Source: Comamonas suwonensis
Lineage (GTDB): Bacteria > Pseudomonadota > Gammaproteobacteria > Burkholderiales > Burkholderiaceae_C
DNA: 64,000 nucleotides
Direction of reading: 5' to 3'
Assembly (NCBI RefSeq): GCF_012844455.2
Contig: NZ_JABBCQ020000020.1
Span: forward strand, 18,339-82,338
A program made the translations under genes and the position numbers. Positions 38,661 through 47,149 of the stretch are shown here, piece after piece (position 1 is the stretch's first letter; every line of letters starts with the position of its first letter). Under the pieces are notes generated by a model. That model was given only the letters and a program-made list of their open reading frames with translations. It searched no databases and was not told the origin of the DNA.

Positions 38661-38742
38661 ACTGCTCTGCAGCTGCTTACAAAAAAGAATGTCCACGGGC
38701 TGGGCAAGTGCGGTGACACTTGCAGGCCCAGGAGAGAAATCA

Positions 38743-39372
38743 ATGAAAATTACTCGTCGCGTATGGGGTATGGCCGCTGGTGCCATGCTGGCTCTGAATC
38801 TGGGTCTGCCAGCTCAGGCTGCTGATGAAACGCCTGATCTGCTGGTCAAGCGCGTCTCGGCCGATGTGCTGGAGACCATCAAGAAAGATGCTTCGCTGCG
38901 CAATGGTGATTCCAGCAAGATCAATGCGTTGGTCAACGAAAAGGTGATGCCTTATGTGGACTTTCGCCGCATGACTTCGGCTGCTGTGGGTCCTGCTTGG
39001 CGTCAAGCCACGCCTGATCAGCGCCAGAAGCTGCAGGATGAATTCAAGGCACTGCTGATTCGTACCTACTCGGGTGCTCTGTCGCAAGTCGGCGAGCAGA
39101 CCATCACCGTCAAGCCTCTGCGCATGGCCGCTGGTGACACCGATGTGCTGGTGCGCACTCAGGTCAATGGTCGTGGTGAACCGGTGCAGCTGGATTTCCG
39201 TCTGGAAAAGCAGGCTGATGGCTGGAAGATCTACAACCTGAACGTGCTGGGCGTGTGGCTGGTGGAAACCTATCGCAACCAGTTTTCGCAGGAAATCAAT
39301 GCCCACGGCATCGATGGCCTGATCAAGACTCTGGCGTCGCGCAGCTCCATGCCTGCGAACGTCACTAAATAA
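38743..39372 (+). CDS. mlaC: Periplasmic phospholipid-binding protein MlaC
   Basis: MlaC ferries phospholipid across the periplasm between MlaA and MlaD. I use the ATG at 38743 (209 residues), which has AGGAGAG upstream and gives MKITRRVWGMAAGAMLALNL with cleavage near PAQAADE. The mature domain has the MlaC/Ttg2 pattern: VMPYVDFRRMTSAAVGPAWRQA and LLIRTYSGALSQVGEQTITV. The longer frame from 38554 overlaps mlaA and is rejected. The 82-bp gap to mlaA holds no visible terminator. Confidence 0.94.
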   Translation: MKITRRVWGMAAGAMLALNLGLPAQAADETPDLLVKRVSADVLETIKKDASLRNGDSSKINALVNEKVMPYVDFRRMTSAAVGPAWRQATPDQRQKLQDEFKALLIRTYSGALSQVGEQTITVKPLRMAAGDTDVLVRTQVNGRGEPVQLDFRLEKQADGWKIYNLNVLGVWLVETYRNQFSQEINAHGIDGLIKTLASRSSMPANVTK

Positions 39373-39391
39373 GCGCATTGCTTTAGTCCCC

Positions 39392-39718
39392 ATGGCCAAG
39401 TCTGCTACCAACTCTCTGCAATTGCCCAAGGAGCTGACCTACCGTCAGGGGCGTGATTGCCTGCAGCGTCTGCGGCCTCTGGTCACGGGCCATGCCGACT
39501 CACAGGTGGTGGTGGATGCCAGCGCCGTCAAGGTCTTTGACTCTGCGGCTCTGGCCGTGCTGCTAGCCTGCCGCCGCGCGGCGCAGGAAGTGGGCAAGCA
39601 GCTGATTGTCAGCGGCCTGCCCAAGGGGCTGCAGTCCATGGCCACCCTGTATGGGGTCGATACTTTGCTGCTGCCGCCGCTCATGCAGGGCGGAGATGCT
39701 GCCGCCAAGCAGGGTTAG
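39392..39718 (+). CDS. mlaB: STAS-domain protein MlaB
   Basis: MlaB is a small cytoplasmic STAS protein that binds MlaF and stabilises the transport complex. The product has 108 residues with the STAS core VVVDASAVKVFDSAALAVLLACRR, including the conserved Asp-Ser that caps the key helix. The N-terminus (LQLPKELTYRQGRDCLQRL) is family-like. It begins 19 bp after mlaC and is the last mla gene. Confidence 0.9.
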   Translation: MAKSATNSLQLPKELTYRQGRDCLQRLRPLVTGHADSQVVVDASAVKVFDSAALAVLLACRRAAQEVGKQLIVSGLPKGLQSMATLYGVDTLLLPPLMQGGDAAAKQG

Positions 39719-39795
39719 GCAGAGGACTTGGCTGGCGAATCCCTGAGGATCGCTAAGCCCCGCTGCGGCACAAGCGGCAGGCAGGCTCTAGAATC

Positions 39796-40740
39796 ATGGG
39801 CTACATGCCCGCAGTCTCATTCCAATCAGTCTCCAAGACCTACCGTACCCCTAAGGGGGATTTTCAGGCACTCAATTCCGTAAGCCTGGATATCGAGGAA
39901 GGTGAATTCTTTGGTCTTCTCGGCCCCAATGGTGCGGGAAAGACCACGATGATCAGCATTCTGGCTGGACTGGCACGCGCCTCTGGCGGGCGTGTGCTGG
40001 TGCAGGGCAGCGATGTGCAGGCCAATTTCTCGGATGCGCGCCGCAAGCTGGGCGTCGTGCCGCAGGAGTTGGTGTTCGACCCCTTCTTCAATGTGCGCGA
40101 GGCGCTGCAGTTTCAATCGGGTTATTTCGGTGTCAAAAACAATGACGACTGGATTGACGAGCTGCTCTACAGCCTGGGCCTGACCGACAAGGCGCACAGC
40201 AATATGCGCCAGCTCTCGGGCGGTATGAAGCGCCGTGTGCTGGTCGCACAGGCGCTGGTGCACAAGCCGCCCATCATCGTGCTCGATGAACCTACGGCGG
40301 GCGTGGATGTGGAGCTGCGCCAGACGCTGTGGCACTTCATCGCCAAGCTCAACAAGCAGGGTCACACGGTCTTGCTGACGACCCACTACCTGGAAGAGGC
40401 CGAGGCGCTGTGCAGCCGCGTGGCCATGCTCAAGCGCGGCGAGATCATCAAGCTTTCGCCGATGAGTGAGCTTCTCAAATCGGCTTCCAGCAACGTTCTT
40501 CAATTCAAGACGGATAGCGCCTTGCCCAAGGCTGTGGCCGATCGCGCCCGGGTTACGGGCCGAATCGTGCAGATTCCTGCGGCCCACGCAGGCGATGTGG
40601 AGCAATTGTTGGCCGCTTTGCGCCAGGGCGGCGTGACGCCTGAAGATGTGGAAATTCGCCGTGCGGATCTGGAAGATGTGTTCATCCACATCATGAATGA
40701 AGGCTCAATGACAGCGGCGGCTGCCGGAGGTGTGGCATGA
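39796..40740 (+). CDS. ABC-2 type exporter ATP-binding protein (YadG-like)
   Basis: This is the ATPase of an ABC-2 exporter, 314 residues. Walker A is GPNGAGKTT, the signature is LSGGMKRRVLVAQAL, Walker B is IIVLDEPTAGVDVE, and the switch is LLTTHYLEEAE. The C-terminal domain (about 225-310) is typical of DrrA/YadG-type subunits. The ATG at 39796 is the longest start; the ATG at 39805 (MPAVSFQSVSK) is also possible. It overlaps the permease gene by four bases. In many betaproteobacteria this pair sits between mlaB and ibaG. The substrate is not known. Confidence 0.9.
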   Translation: MGYMPAVSFQSVSKTYRTPKGDFQALNSVSLDIEEGEFFGLLGPNGAGKTTMISILAGLARASGGRVLVQGSDVQANFSDARRKLGVVPQELVFDPFFNVREALQFQSGYFGVKNNDDWIDELLYSLGLTDKAHSNMRQLSGGMKRRVLVAQALVHKPPIIVLDEPTAGVDVELRQTLWHFIAKLNKQGHTVLLTTHYLEEAEALCSRVAMLKRGEIIKLSPMSELLKSASSNVLQFKTDSALPKAVADRARVTGRIVQIPAAHAGDVEQLLAALRQGGVTPEDVEIRRADLEDVFIHIMNEGSMTAAAAGGVA

Positions 40741-41492
40741 ACGGCTGGCAAACCCTGCTCAAGAAGGAAGTGCTGCGCTTCTGGAAGGTGAGCTTTCAGA
40801 CCGTGGCTGCCCCCGTGCTCACGGCTGTGCTGTATTTGCTGGTCTTCGGCCATGTGCTGGACGGCCGCGTCATGGTCTACGACCGCATTCCCTACACCGC
40901 GTTTCTGATTCCCGGACTGGTGATGATGAGCATGTTGCAAAACGCGTTTGCCAACAGCTCTTCCAGCCTGGTGCAAAGCAAGATCATGGGCTCGCTGGTT
41001 TTTGTGCTGCTCACGCCGCTGTCGCACTGGGCCTGGTTCAGCGCTTATGTGGGCGCGGCCATCCTGCGCGGCCTGCTGGTGGGCTTTGGCGTGTTTGTGG
41101 TCACGCTGTTCTTTGCCGTGCCGGACTTTGCGGCTCCGCTGTGGATTCTGGTCTTCGGCTTTCTGGGCTGCGCGCTGATGGGTACGCTGGGCGTCATCGC
41201 CGGTCTCTGGGCCGAGAAGTTCGACCAGATGGCTGCGTTTCAGAACTTTCTGATCATGCCGCTGACCTTTCTGTCGGGCGTGTTCTATTCCGTGCATTCG
41301 CTGCCCGGCTTCTGGCAGGCGGTCAGCCATGTCAACCCGTTCTTCTACATGATTGACGGTTTCCGCTACGGTTTCTTCGGGCAGAGCGATGTCTCGCCCT
41401 GGCTGAGCTTTGCCATTGTGGGCGGAGCCTGGCTGGCCGTGAGCGCGCTGGCCGTGCATCTGCTGCGCATTGGCTACAAGATTCGTAACTGA
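40737..41492 (+). CDS. ABC-2 type exporter permease (YadH-like)
   Basis: This is an inner-membrane permease with six membrane helices and 251 residues. The family pattern is visible: FLIPGLVMMSMLQNAFANSS in the first half, then LSGVFYSVHSLPGFWQAVSH and VNPFFYMIDGFRYGFFGQSD near the end. The ATG overlaps the stop of the ATPase gene (ATGA), so the two are made together. The exported substrate cannot be told from sequence. It precedes ibaG and murA. Confidence 0.9.
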   Translation: MNGWQTLLKKEVLRFWKVSFQTVAAPVLTAVLYLLVFGHVLDGRVMVYDRIPYTAFLIPGLVMMSMLQNAFANSSSSLVQSKIMGSLVFVLLTPLSHWAWFSAYVGAAILRGLLVGFGVFVVTLFFAVPDFAAPLWILVFGFLGCALMGTLGVIAGLWAEKFDQMAAFQNFLIMPLTFLSGVFYSVHSLPGFWQAVSHVNPFFYMIDGFRYGFFGQSDVSPWLSFAIVGGAWLAVSALAVHLLRIGYKIRN

Positions 41493-41565
41493 TTTTTAGA
41501 ATTCACGTATGGCTGCGTGCGAGACAATCACAGCTCTCGCCAGCCCTGCGCTTAAAGGTTTTCTC

Positions 41566-41808
41566 ATGACTGCAGACCAACTCAAAGACCTGATCACCGC
41601 CGGCCTGCCCTGCGAGCATATTGCGCTGGAAGGCGATGGCCGACACTGGTTTGCCACCATTGTTTCGACCAGCTTCGAAGGTCAGCGCCCGCTGGGCCGT
41701 CAGCGCATGGTCTATGCCACGCTGGGTAACCGCATTGCGACGGATGAAGTCCATGCGCTGTCGATGAAGACCTTTACGCCCGCTGAATGGGCTGCTGCCC
41801 AGGCCTGA
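41566..41808 (+). CDS. ibaG: BolA family protein IbaG
   Basis: IbaG is a small BolA-like protein that partners monothiol glutaredoxins in iron-sulfur cluster handling. I use the ATG at 41566 (80 residues, MTADQLKDLITAGLPCEHIALEG), preceded by AAAGG. The BolA core is visible, with GDGRHWFATIVSTSFEGQRPLGRQRMVYATLG, including a conserved His. The frame can be extended to 41509 but the extension is unsupported. It lies upstream of murA, as ibaG does in E. coli. Confidence 0.9.
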   Translation: MTADQLKDLITAGLPCEHIALEGDGRHWFATIVSTSFEGQRPLGRQRMVYATLGNRIATDEVHALSMKTFTPAEWAAAQA

Positions 41809-41828
41809 GGCTGAGCGAAATGCAAATT

Positions 41829-41868
41829 TGATAGCTGCTAGCGCTTTATATATATGCGCTAGAGGCAT
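41829..41868. repeat. Dispersed AGCTGCTAGCGC hairpin repeat upstream of murA
   Basis: CTAGCGC (41838-41844), an AT-only loop, then GCGCTAG (41856-41862), preceded by TTTGATAGCTG and followed by AGGCATTTTT. GCTAGCGCTTT is shared with 35569-35579. It is the clearest copy of the repeat family in this window and may act as a weak terminator. Confidence 0.65.
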
Positions 41869-41901
41869 TTTTCTTACATAAACATATCAAGGCTTGTAGC
41901 C

Positions 41902-43173
41902 ATGGACAAACTCAAGATCCACGGTGGTCGTCCCCTCCAGGGCGAAGTGCTGATTTCTGGCGCCAAAAATGCCGCTCTGCCAGAGATGTGCGCAGCACTG
42001 CTCACCAACGAGCCCGTCCACCTGCACAACGTTCCCCGTCTGCATGACGTGGCCACCATGCGCAAGCTGCTCAACAACATGGGTGTGACGACAGAGACCC
42101 ATGGCGAGCGCGGCGGCATCAGCTTTGTCGCTCCCGACAGCCTGACGCCCGAAGCCCCTTACGAGCTGGTCAAGACCATGCGCGCCTCGGTGCTGGCGCT
42201 CGGCCCGCTGCTGGCCCGCTTTGGCCACGCCAAGGTGTCGTTGCCCGGCGGCTGCGCGATTGGCTCGCGCCCGGTGGATCAGCACATCAAGGGCTTGCAG
42301 TCCATGGGTGCCATCATCACCGTGGAAAACGGCTACATGAACGCCAGCCTGCCGGAAGGCTGGACCAAGCTCAAGGGCGCACACATCACCACCGATATGG
42401 TGACCGTGACCGGTACCGAGAACTTCCTGATGGCTGCTGCGCTGGCCGATGGCGAGACCGTGCTGGAAAACGCCGCCATGGAGCCCGAAATCAGCGATCT
42501 GGCCGAGATGCTGATCAAGATGGGTGCCAAGATTACCGGCCAAGGCACCAGCCGTATCGTGATTCAAGGTGTCGATAAGTTGCACGGCTGCGATCACGAT
42601 GTGGTGGCTGACCGTATTGAAGCCGGCACCTTCTTGTGCGCCGTGGCGGCCACGGGCGGCGAGGCGCTGCTGCGCCATGCACGTGCCGACCATCTGGGTG
42701 CGGTCATCGACAAGCTGCAAGAAGCTGGCGTCAAGGTGGAGTCCGTAGAGGGCGGCCTCAAGGTCAGCTCTGACGGCAAGCTGAAGGCGCAGAGCTTCCG
42801 CACCACCGAGTACCCGGGCTTCCCCACCGATATGCAGGCTCAGTTCATGGCCCTGAATCTGGTGGCCGAAGGCACCAGCGTGGTGACAGAGACCATTTTT
42901 GAAAACCGCTTCATGCACGTCAACGAGATGGTGCGTCTGGGCGCACGCATCACCACCGACGGCCGCGTGGCCAGTATCGAAGGTGGCAAACGCCTGTCTG
43001 GCGCCATCGTGATGGCCACCGACCTGCGTGCCTCTGCCAGTCTGGTCATCGCCGGCCTGGTGGCTGATGGCGAAACACTGGTGGACCGCATCTATCACCT
43101 GGACCGTGGCTACGACCGTATGGAAGAGAAGCTGCGCGCTCTGGGCGCTGATATCGAGAGAGTTTCAGAATGA
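41902..43173 (+). CDS. murA: UDP-N-acetylglucosamine 1-carboxyvinyltransferase MurA
   Basis: MurA catalyses the first committed step of peptidoglycan synthesis, moving enolpyruvate from PEP to UDP-GlcNAc. The protein has 423 residues. Cys118 in [15 protein letters not shown] is the catalytic cysteine that fosfomycin attacks, so the standard sensitive form is present. Lys22 in SGAKNAALP and the C-terminal [13 protein letters not shown] are conserved. AAGG precedes the ATG. hisG overlaps the last four bases, linking cell wall and histidine genes in one transcript, as commonly seen in betaproteobacteria. Confidence 0.97.
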   Translation: MDKLKIHGGRPLQGEVLISGAKNAALPEMCAALLTNEPVHLHNVPRLHDVATMRKLLNNMGVTTETHGERGGISFVAPDSLTPEAPYELVKTMRASVLALGPLLARFGHAKVSLPGGCAIGSRPVDQHIKGLQSMGAIITVENGYMNASLPEGWTKLKGAHITTDMVTVTGTENFLMAAALADGETVLENAAMEPEISDLAEMLIKMGAKITGQGTSRIVIQGVDKLHGCDHDVVADRIEAGTFLCAVAATGGEALLRHARADHLGAVIDKLQEAGVKVESVEGGLKVSSDGKLKAQSFRTTEYPGFPTDMQAQFMALNLVAEGTSVVTETIFENRFMHVNEMVRLGARITTDGRVASIEGGKRLSGAIVMATDLRASASLVIAGLVADGETLVDRIYHLDRGYDRMEEKLRALGADIERVSE

Positions 43174-43820
43174 CGATCACTATTGCTCTCTCCAAGGGCC
43201 GTATCTTTGAAGAAACCGTGCCCTTGCTGGCTGCTGCTGGCATTGAGGTGACGGAAGACGTGGAAAAGTCGCGCAAGCTGATTTTTGACACCAACCGCCC
43301 CGATGTGCGCGTGGTGCTGGTACGTGCGTCTGATGTGCCCGTGTACGTGCAGTACGGCGGTGCGGATCTGGGCGTCTCTGGTCTGGATTCGCTGATCGAG
43401 CATGGCGGCCAGGGCCTGTACCAGCCACTGGACCTGCAGATCGCCAAGTGCCGCGTCAGCGTGGCGGTGCGCAATGGTTTTGATTACCAGCACGCTGTCA
43501 AGCAAGGTGCGCGCCTGCGCATTGCCACCAAGTACACCGAGATTGCGCGCAATTTCTTCGCGCAAAAGGGTGTGCACGTGGACATGGTCAAGCTCTACGG
43601 CTCCATGGAGCTGGCGCCGCTGACCGGCATGGCTGACGCTATTGTTGACTTGGTTTCCACCGGCAACACTCTCAAGGCCAATGACCTGGTCGAGGTCGAG
43701 TCCATCATTGACATCAGTTCGCGTCTGGTCGTCAATCAGGCCTCGCTCAAGCTCAAGCAAGCACCGCTGCGCCACATCATTGATGCGTTTGCGCAAGCCG
43801 TCGCCGCCAAAAACAACTGA
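43170..43820 (+). CDS. hisG: ATP phosphoribosyltransferase, short form (HisG)
   Basis: HisG catalyses the first step of histidine synthesis, joining ATP and PRPP. At 216 residues this is the short form, which lacks the C-terminal regulatory domain and normally needs the HisZ subunit for activity and feedback control. hisZ is not in this window. Conserved segments are [45 protein letters not shown] and [19 protein letters not shown]. The ATG overlaps murA by four bases. Confidence 0.95.
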   Translation: MTITIALSKGRIFEETVPLLAAAGIEVTEDVEKSRKLIFDTNRPDVRVVLVRASDVPVYVQYGGADLGVSGLDSLIEHGGQGLYQPLDLQIAKCRVSVAVRNGFDYQHAVKQGARLRIATKYTEIARNFFAQKGVHVDMVKLYGSMELAPLTGMADAIVDLVSTGNTLKANDLVEVESIIDISSRLVVNQASLKLKQAPLRHIIDAFAQAVAAKNN

Positions 43821-43841
43821 TTTTCCCTACTGGTAAATACT

Positions 43842-45158
43842 ATGGAATTCGTAGCTGCTCCCGCCCGTCTATCAACCGCTGATGCCACATTCGAGCATGA
43901 TTTTGCGCAGCGTCTGCATTGGTCGGCTGACACGGACGCAGCGATCGAGCAGCGCGTGGCCGACATCCTGGCCGATGTGCAAAAGCGTGGTGACGCTGCT
44001 GTGCTGGAGTACACCGCCCGCTTTGACGCGTTGACAGCTGAATCCATGATCGCTCTGGAGCTGACCAAGGAAGAGCTGAAAGCCGCTTTCGACAGCCTGC
44101 CCGCTGAGCAGCGCGAAGCGCTGGAATCTGCCGCTCGCCGTGTGCGCAGCTACCACGAGGCACAGAAAAAGGCCAACGGTGAAAGCTGGAGCTACCGGGA
44201 CGAAGACGGCACCTTGCTGGGTCAGAAGGTCACCCCGCTGGACCGTGTGGGCATCTATGTGCCAGGCGGCAAGGCCGCCTATCCCAGCAGCGTGCTGATG
44301 AATGCCATCCCCGCCCATGTGGCCGGCGTGCCCGAGATCATCATGGTCGTGCCCACGCCCAAGGGTGAAAAGAACCCGCTGGTGCTGGCTGCCGCCTATG
44401 TGGCGGGTGTGACGCGTGCCTTCACCATTGGTGGTGCGCAGGCAGTGGCCGCGCTGGCCTACGGCACGGCCACGATTCCGAAGGTGGACAAGATCACCGG
44501 CCCCGGCAATGCCTATGTGGCCAGTGCCAAAAAGCGCGTGTTCGGCATTGTCGGCATCGACATGATTGCTGGCCCCTCTGAAATTCTGGTGCTGGCCGAT
44601 GGCACTACCCCGCCTGACTGGGTGGCGATGGACCTGTTCAGCCAGGCCGAACACGATGAGCTGGCCCAGTCCATTTTGCTGTGCCCTGACGCGGCCTACA
44701 TCGATGCCGTGCAGCGCGAAATCGACCGCCTGCTGCCCGAGATGCCCCGCAAGGCCATCATCGCCAAGAGCCTGAACGACCGTGGTGCGCTGATTTTGAC
44801 CCGCGACATGGAAGAAGCCTGCGCCATCAGCAACCGCATTGCGCCCGAGCATCTGGAGGTGTCGAGCCGTGACCCGCACCGCTGGGAGCCTTCGCTCAAG
44901 CACGCTGGTGCGATCTTCTTGGGTGCGTACACCTCGGAGTCGCTGGGCGACTACTGCGCAGGCCCCAACCACGTGCTGCCCACTAGCGGCACGGCGCGCT
45001 TCAGCTCGCCATTGGGCGTGTACGACTTCCAGAAGCGCAGTTCCATCATTGAAGTCAGCGAAGCCGGTGCTCAGGTGCTGGGCAAGACCGCTGCGGTGCT
45101 GGCCTATGGCGAAGGTCTGCAAGGCCATGCCCGTGCGGCCGAGATGCGCCTCAAGTAA
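43842..45158 (+). CDS. hisD: Histidinol dehydrogenase
   Basis: HisD oxidises L-histidinol to L-histidine in two NAD-dependent, zinc-dependent steps. The protein has 438 residues, the usual size. Zinc and catalytic segments are visible: [11 protein letters not shown] (Gln and His ligands), RIAPEHLEV (catalytic Glu-His), and [15 protein letters not shown] (Asp ligand), with [13 protein letters not shown] at the end. It starts 22 bp after hisG. A terminator 20 bp after the stop separates it from the inserted lipoprotein and toxin-antitoxin genes. Confidence 0.96.
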   Translation: MEFVAAPARLSTADATFEHDFAQRLHWSADTDAAIEQRVADILADVQKRGDAAVLEYTARFDALTAESMIALELTKEELKAAFDSLPAEQREALESAARRVRSYHEAQKKANGESWSYRDEDGTLLGQKVTPLDRVGIYVPGGKAAYPSSVLMNAIPAHVAGVPEIIMVVPTPKGEKNPLVLAAAYVAGVTRAFTIGGAQAVAALAYGTATIPKVDKITGPGNAYVASAKKRVFGIVGIDMIAGPSEILVLADGTTPPDWVAMDLFSQAEHDELAQSILLCPDAAYIDAVQREIDRLLPEMPRKAIIAKSLNDRGALILTRDMEEACAISNRIAPEHLEVSSRDPHRWEPSLKHAGAIFLGAYTSESLGDYCAGPNHVLPTSGTARFSSPLGVYDFQKRSSIIEVSEAGAQVLGKTAAVLAYGEGLQGHARAAEMRLK

Positions 45159-45178
45159 AGCACTACGCTTGTTTAACC

Positions 45179-45206
45179 AGCCGCGCCATCGAGCGCGGCT
45201 TTTTTA
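45179..45206 (+). terminator. Terminator after hisD
   Basis: AGCCGCGC (45179-45186), loop CATCGA, GCGCGGCT (45193-45200), then a T run. It cuts the histidine transcript before the inserted genes. Confidence 0.88.
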
Positions 45207-45323
45207 TGGGCACATCAAGCATCAAGGCTTGTCGGCCAATTGCCTTCAAGATGTTTCTTTGCTTTTTGTTTAGTCCAAATCTGGACACACTTCACTCTTT
45301 ACAACATCTCGAGGAGCAATAGC

Positions 45324-46190
45324 ATGAATCCAGTGACTGCATCACGGAGATCTCGCTACTGGCCTTTCTTGCTGGTTTTGTTGGCAGCCCTGGGCTTGTC
45401 GGCCTGTAGCGCGCCGCAGTCGGTGGCCACGCGCGATATGAGCGTTGCAGAGGCCTCCCCACCTCCTTCGGTCTCGGCCCGCATGACCGCTCCAGCGGCT
45501 GCCAAGGCCCAATCGACGCTGGGCACGCAATGGGGTGAGGGGCGCGAGTCGGTGACCAAGGTGGTGAAGGCATCGCGCATCACACCGGACCGCGCGCGAG
45601 ATATAGCGCAGATGCGTTACAGCGATGAAGACAGTATTCGCCGTGCGCTGGGGCGCCAAGCGGAGCGCCAAACCAATGTGCTGCTAGGCGATGGCGATGT
45701 GGAATGGATGCTCTCCAGCGGTAGCGGACCGGCCCTGCCCATCTTCACCTCTCGCGGTGGCAGCGACTATCAGGTAGCGGGACGCAATGGCGAGCGCTAT
45801 GAGTTGGTCTATCACAACCGCAGCAATCGCTACTACGAGGTGGTGGCCACCGTCGATGGCCTGGATGTGTTGACGGGCCAGCCTGGCAGCGTCAAAAGCG
45901 ATGGCTATCTGCTACGCCCCGGCGAGCGTCTGGTGATCGATGGCTTTCGCAAAAGCGACAAGGAAGTGGCCGCCTTTCGCTTCTCAGCCAAGGGCAGGGC
46001 CTATGCCAACAACACGCCGGTGGGCGAGGCCCGTAATGTGGGTGTGATTGGCACGGCACTGTTCGAGATACGCCTGGATGAGCGTGATCCTGACCTGCCG
46101 CGCCGCTCTATGGAGAATCACCTTCTTGAACCCAGTGCATTCCCGGCGGATCCCGGTAAATTTGCACCTGCTCCTCAATATGTTCGATAG
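45324..46190 (+). CDS. Conserved lipoprotein of unknown function
   Basis: This is a predicted lipoprotein of 288 residues from the ATG at 45324, which has a GAGGAG ribosome site. The signal ends with lipobox LSAC. A low-complexity Ala/Pro/Ser linker follows, then a compact C-terminal domain with RNGERYELVYHNRSNRYYEV, VDGLDVLTGQPGS, GYLLRPGERLVIDGF, KEVAAFRFS and RNVGVIGTALFE. I recall similar secreted domains in other proteobacteria but no named function. Regular beta-rich pattern and charged surface suggest a beta-sandwich facing the periplasm. It has its own terminator and sits between hisD and the TA module, outside histidine synthesis. Confidence 0.75.
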   Translation: MNPVTASRRSRYWPFLLVLLAALGLSACSAPQSVATRDMSVAEASPPPSVSARMTAPAAAKAQSTLGTQWGEGRESVTKVVKASRITPDRARDIAQMRYSDEDSIRRALGRQAERQTNVLLGDGDVEWMLSSGSGPALPIFTSRGGSDYQVAGRNGERYELVYHNRSNRYYEVVATVDGLDVLTGQPGSVKSDGYLLRPGERLVIDGFRKSDKEVAAFRFSAKGRAYANNTPVGEARNVGVIGTALFEIRLDERDPDLPRRSMENHLLEPSAFPADPGKFAPAPQYVR

Positions 46191-46210
46191 GCACGAGATT
46201 GCTTGATTCA

Positions 46211-46235
46211 AGGCCCGGAATTTCCGGGCCTTTTT
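46211..46235 (+). terminator. Terminator after the lipoprotein gene
   Basis: AGGCCCGGA, a short loop, TCCGGGCCT, then TTTT. It isolates the lipoprotein gene from the toxin-antitoxin genes. Confidence 0.88.
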
Positions 46236-46317
46236 GTATTTATGGTCGACATGATCGCTTGTGCGAGATGTGGTCACGCCGAAAGTCCAAGCGCGGCGTC
46301 GATGATTGAGATATCTA

Positions 46318-46358
46318 CACGAATTTCGTGCTGCACTGTTTTCGTGTACTATTCAGAT
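46318..46358 (+). promoter_or_regulatory. Predicted promoter and operator of the VapBC-like module
   Basis: CACGAATTTCGTG (46318-46330) is a palindrome, and a third TTCGTG half-site lies at 46341-46346, 16 bases after the second. TACTAT (46347-46352) fits a -10 element. A start seven bases later would fall on the antitoxin ATG at 46359, so the mRNA may be leaderless; no ribosome site is seen. RHH antitoxins commonly bind such sites to repress their own promoter. Confidence 0.5.
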
Positions 46359-46634
46359 ATGAAGAACGTCACCATCACTGTAGAAGACAGCGTGCTCGAA
46401 TGGGCGCGGGTGGAGGCCGCCCGGCGCGGTACCAGTGTTTCGCGCATGCTCGGTGATTTCATGGCCGAGATGCAGCGCCGCGAAGACTCGTATGAACGCG
46501 CCTATCTGGCCTGGCGCACGGACGAACGCAGCTGGAAAGCCGCGCCGCTTGAAAAGAATAATTCAATAGCGCGAACTGTAGATAGCCAAAGGGCTGGAGG
46601 CCAAAAACACTTGATTTCTGGAGCGTCGACATGA
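46359..46634 (+). CDS. Ribbon-helix-helix antitoxin, VapB-like
   Basis: This is a 91-residue protein starting at ATG 46359. MKNVTITVEDSVLEWARVEA and ARRGTSVSRMLGDFMAEM form a ribbon-helix-helix DNA-binding and dimer domain of the kind paired with PIN toxins. The N-terminal half matches the family well. The C-terminal tail (about residues 63-91, EKNNSIARTVDSQRAGG onward) does not look like the usual toxin-binding tail with a YPxRDELHDR-like end, and its DNA is more AT-rich. It overlaps the toxin gene by four bases (ATGA). The frame can be extended upstream to 46203, but that part crosses the previous terminator and is rejected. Confidence 0.78.
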   Translation: MKNVTITVEDSVLEWARVEAARRGTSVSRMLGDFMAEMQRREDSYERAYLAWRTDERSWKAAPLEKNNSIARTVDSQRAGGQKHLISGAST

Positions 46635-47080
46635 CGGATGTGAGCATGGTGTTTGTGGATACCTCGGTGCTGATCGCGGCGGAAGACGTTGCCGGTGGTG
46701 CGTTGTATGAAGCTAGCCTTTCGTGGCTGGATGCTTTGTGGCGTGAGCGCACGGGGCGTACCGGCAATCAGGCGCTGGTGGAGTTTTATGAGCAGGTCAC
46801 AACGGCTGCAGCACCCATGCCTCAGGGCGATGCGCGCGCAGCCATTCGCCGCTATCAAACCTGGACGCCGTGGAAGACCGATGCAGCCACGCTGGAAACC
46901 GCCTGGGCCGTGCAAGCCCGCCACCAGCTGGCTTTTGGTGACTGCCTGGCCGTGGCCTGTGCCCAGCACAGCGGCTGCAGCCATATGCTGAGTCTGCATC
47001 TGCCCCATGGCGCAGAGTTTGGCGGTGTGACCGTGGTGCATCCGTTGCAGCAGACCGCCCCCGAAAATCTCGAGGCTTGA
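46631..47080 (+). CDS. PIN-domain ribonuclease toxin, VapC-like
   Basis: VapC toxins are PIN-fold endoribonucleases that cut specific RNAs when free of antitoxin. This protein has 149 residues. Acidic residues Asp10 (FVDTSVLIA), Glu51 (ALVEFYEQV) and Asp104 (AFGDCLAVACA) are in place. The next conserved segment, usually LLSEDL, reads MLSLHLPHG here, so the Glu-Asp pair is replaced by Leu122-His123. The C-terminus GGVTVVHPL follows the family pattern. The toxin may therefore be weak, altered or inactive. It is coupled to the antitoxin by a four-base overlap. hisC follows 69 bp downstream. Confidence 0.82.
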   Translation: MTDVSMVFVDTSVLIAAEDVAGGALYEASLSWLDALWRERTGRTGNQALVEFYEQVTTAAAPMPQGDARAAIRRYQTWTPWKTDAATLETAWAVQARHQLAFGDCLAVACAQHSGCSHMLSLHLPHGAEFGGVTVVHPLQQTAPENLEA

Positions 47081-47149
47081 GCGCCTGAACTGTAGCGATC
47101 CGCATCGACTGCATTGGCCAACGCAAGCCCTGTTTGAAAGAGTGAAACC

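Noticed and set aside
46203..46358. Longer antitoxin reading frame from 46203
   Set aside because: It starts inside the previous terminator; the extra residues are Cys-rich and unlike RHH antitoxins, and it would run over the operator.
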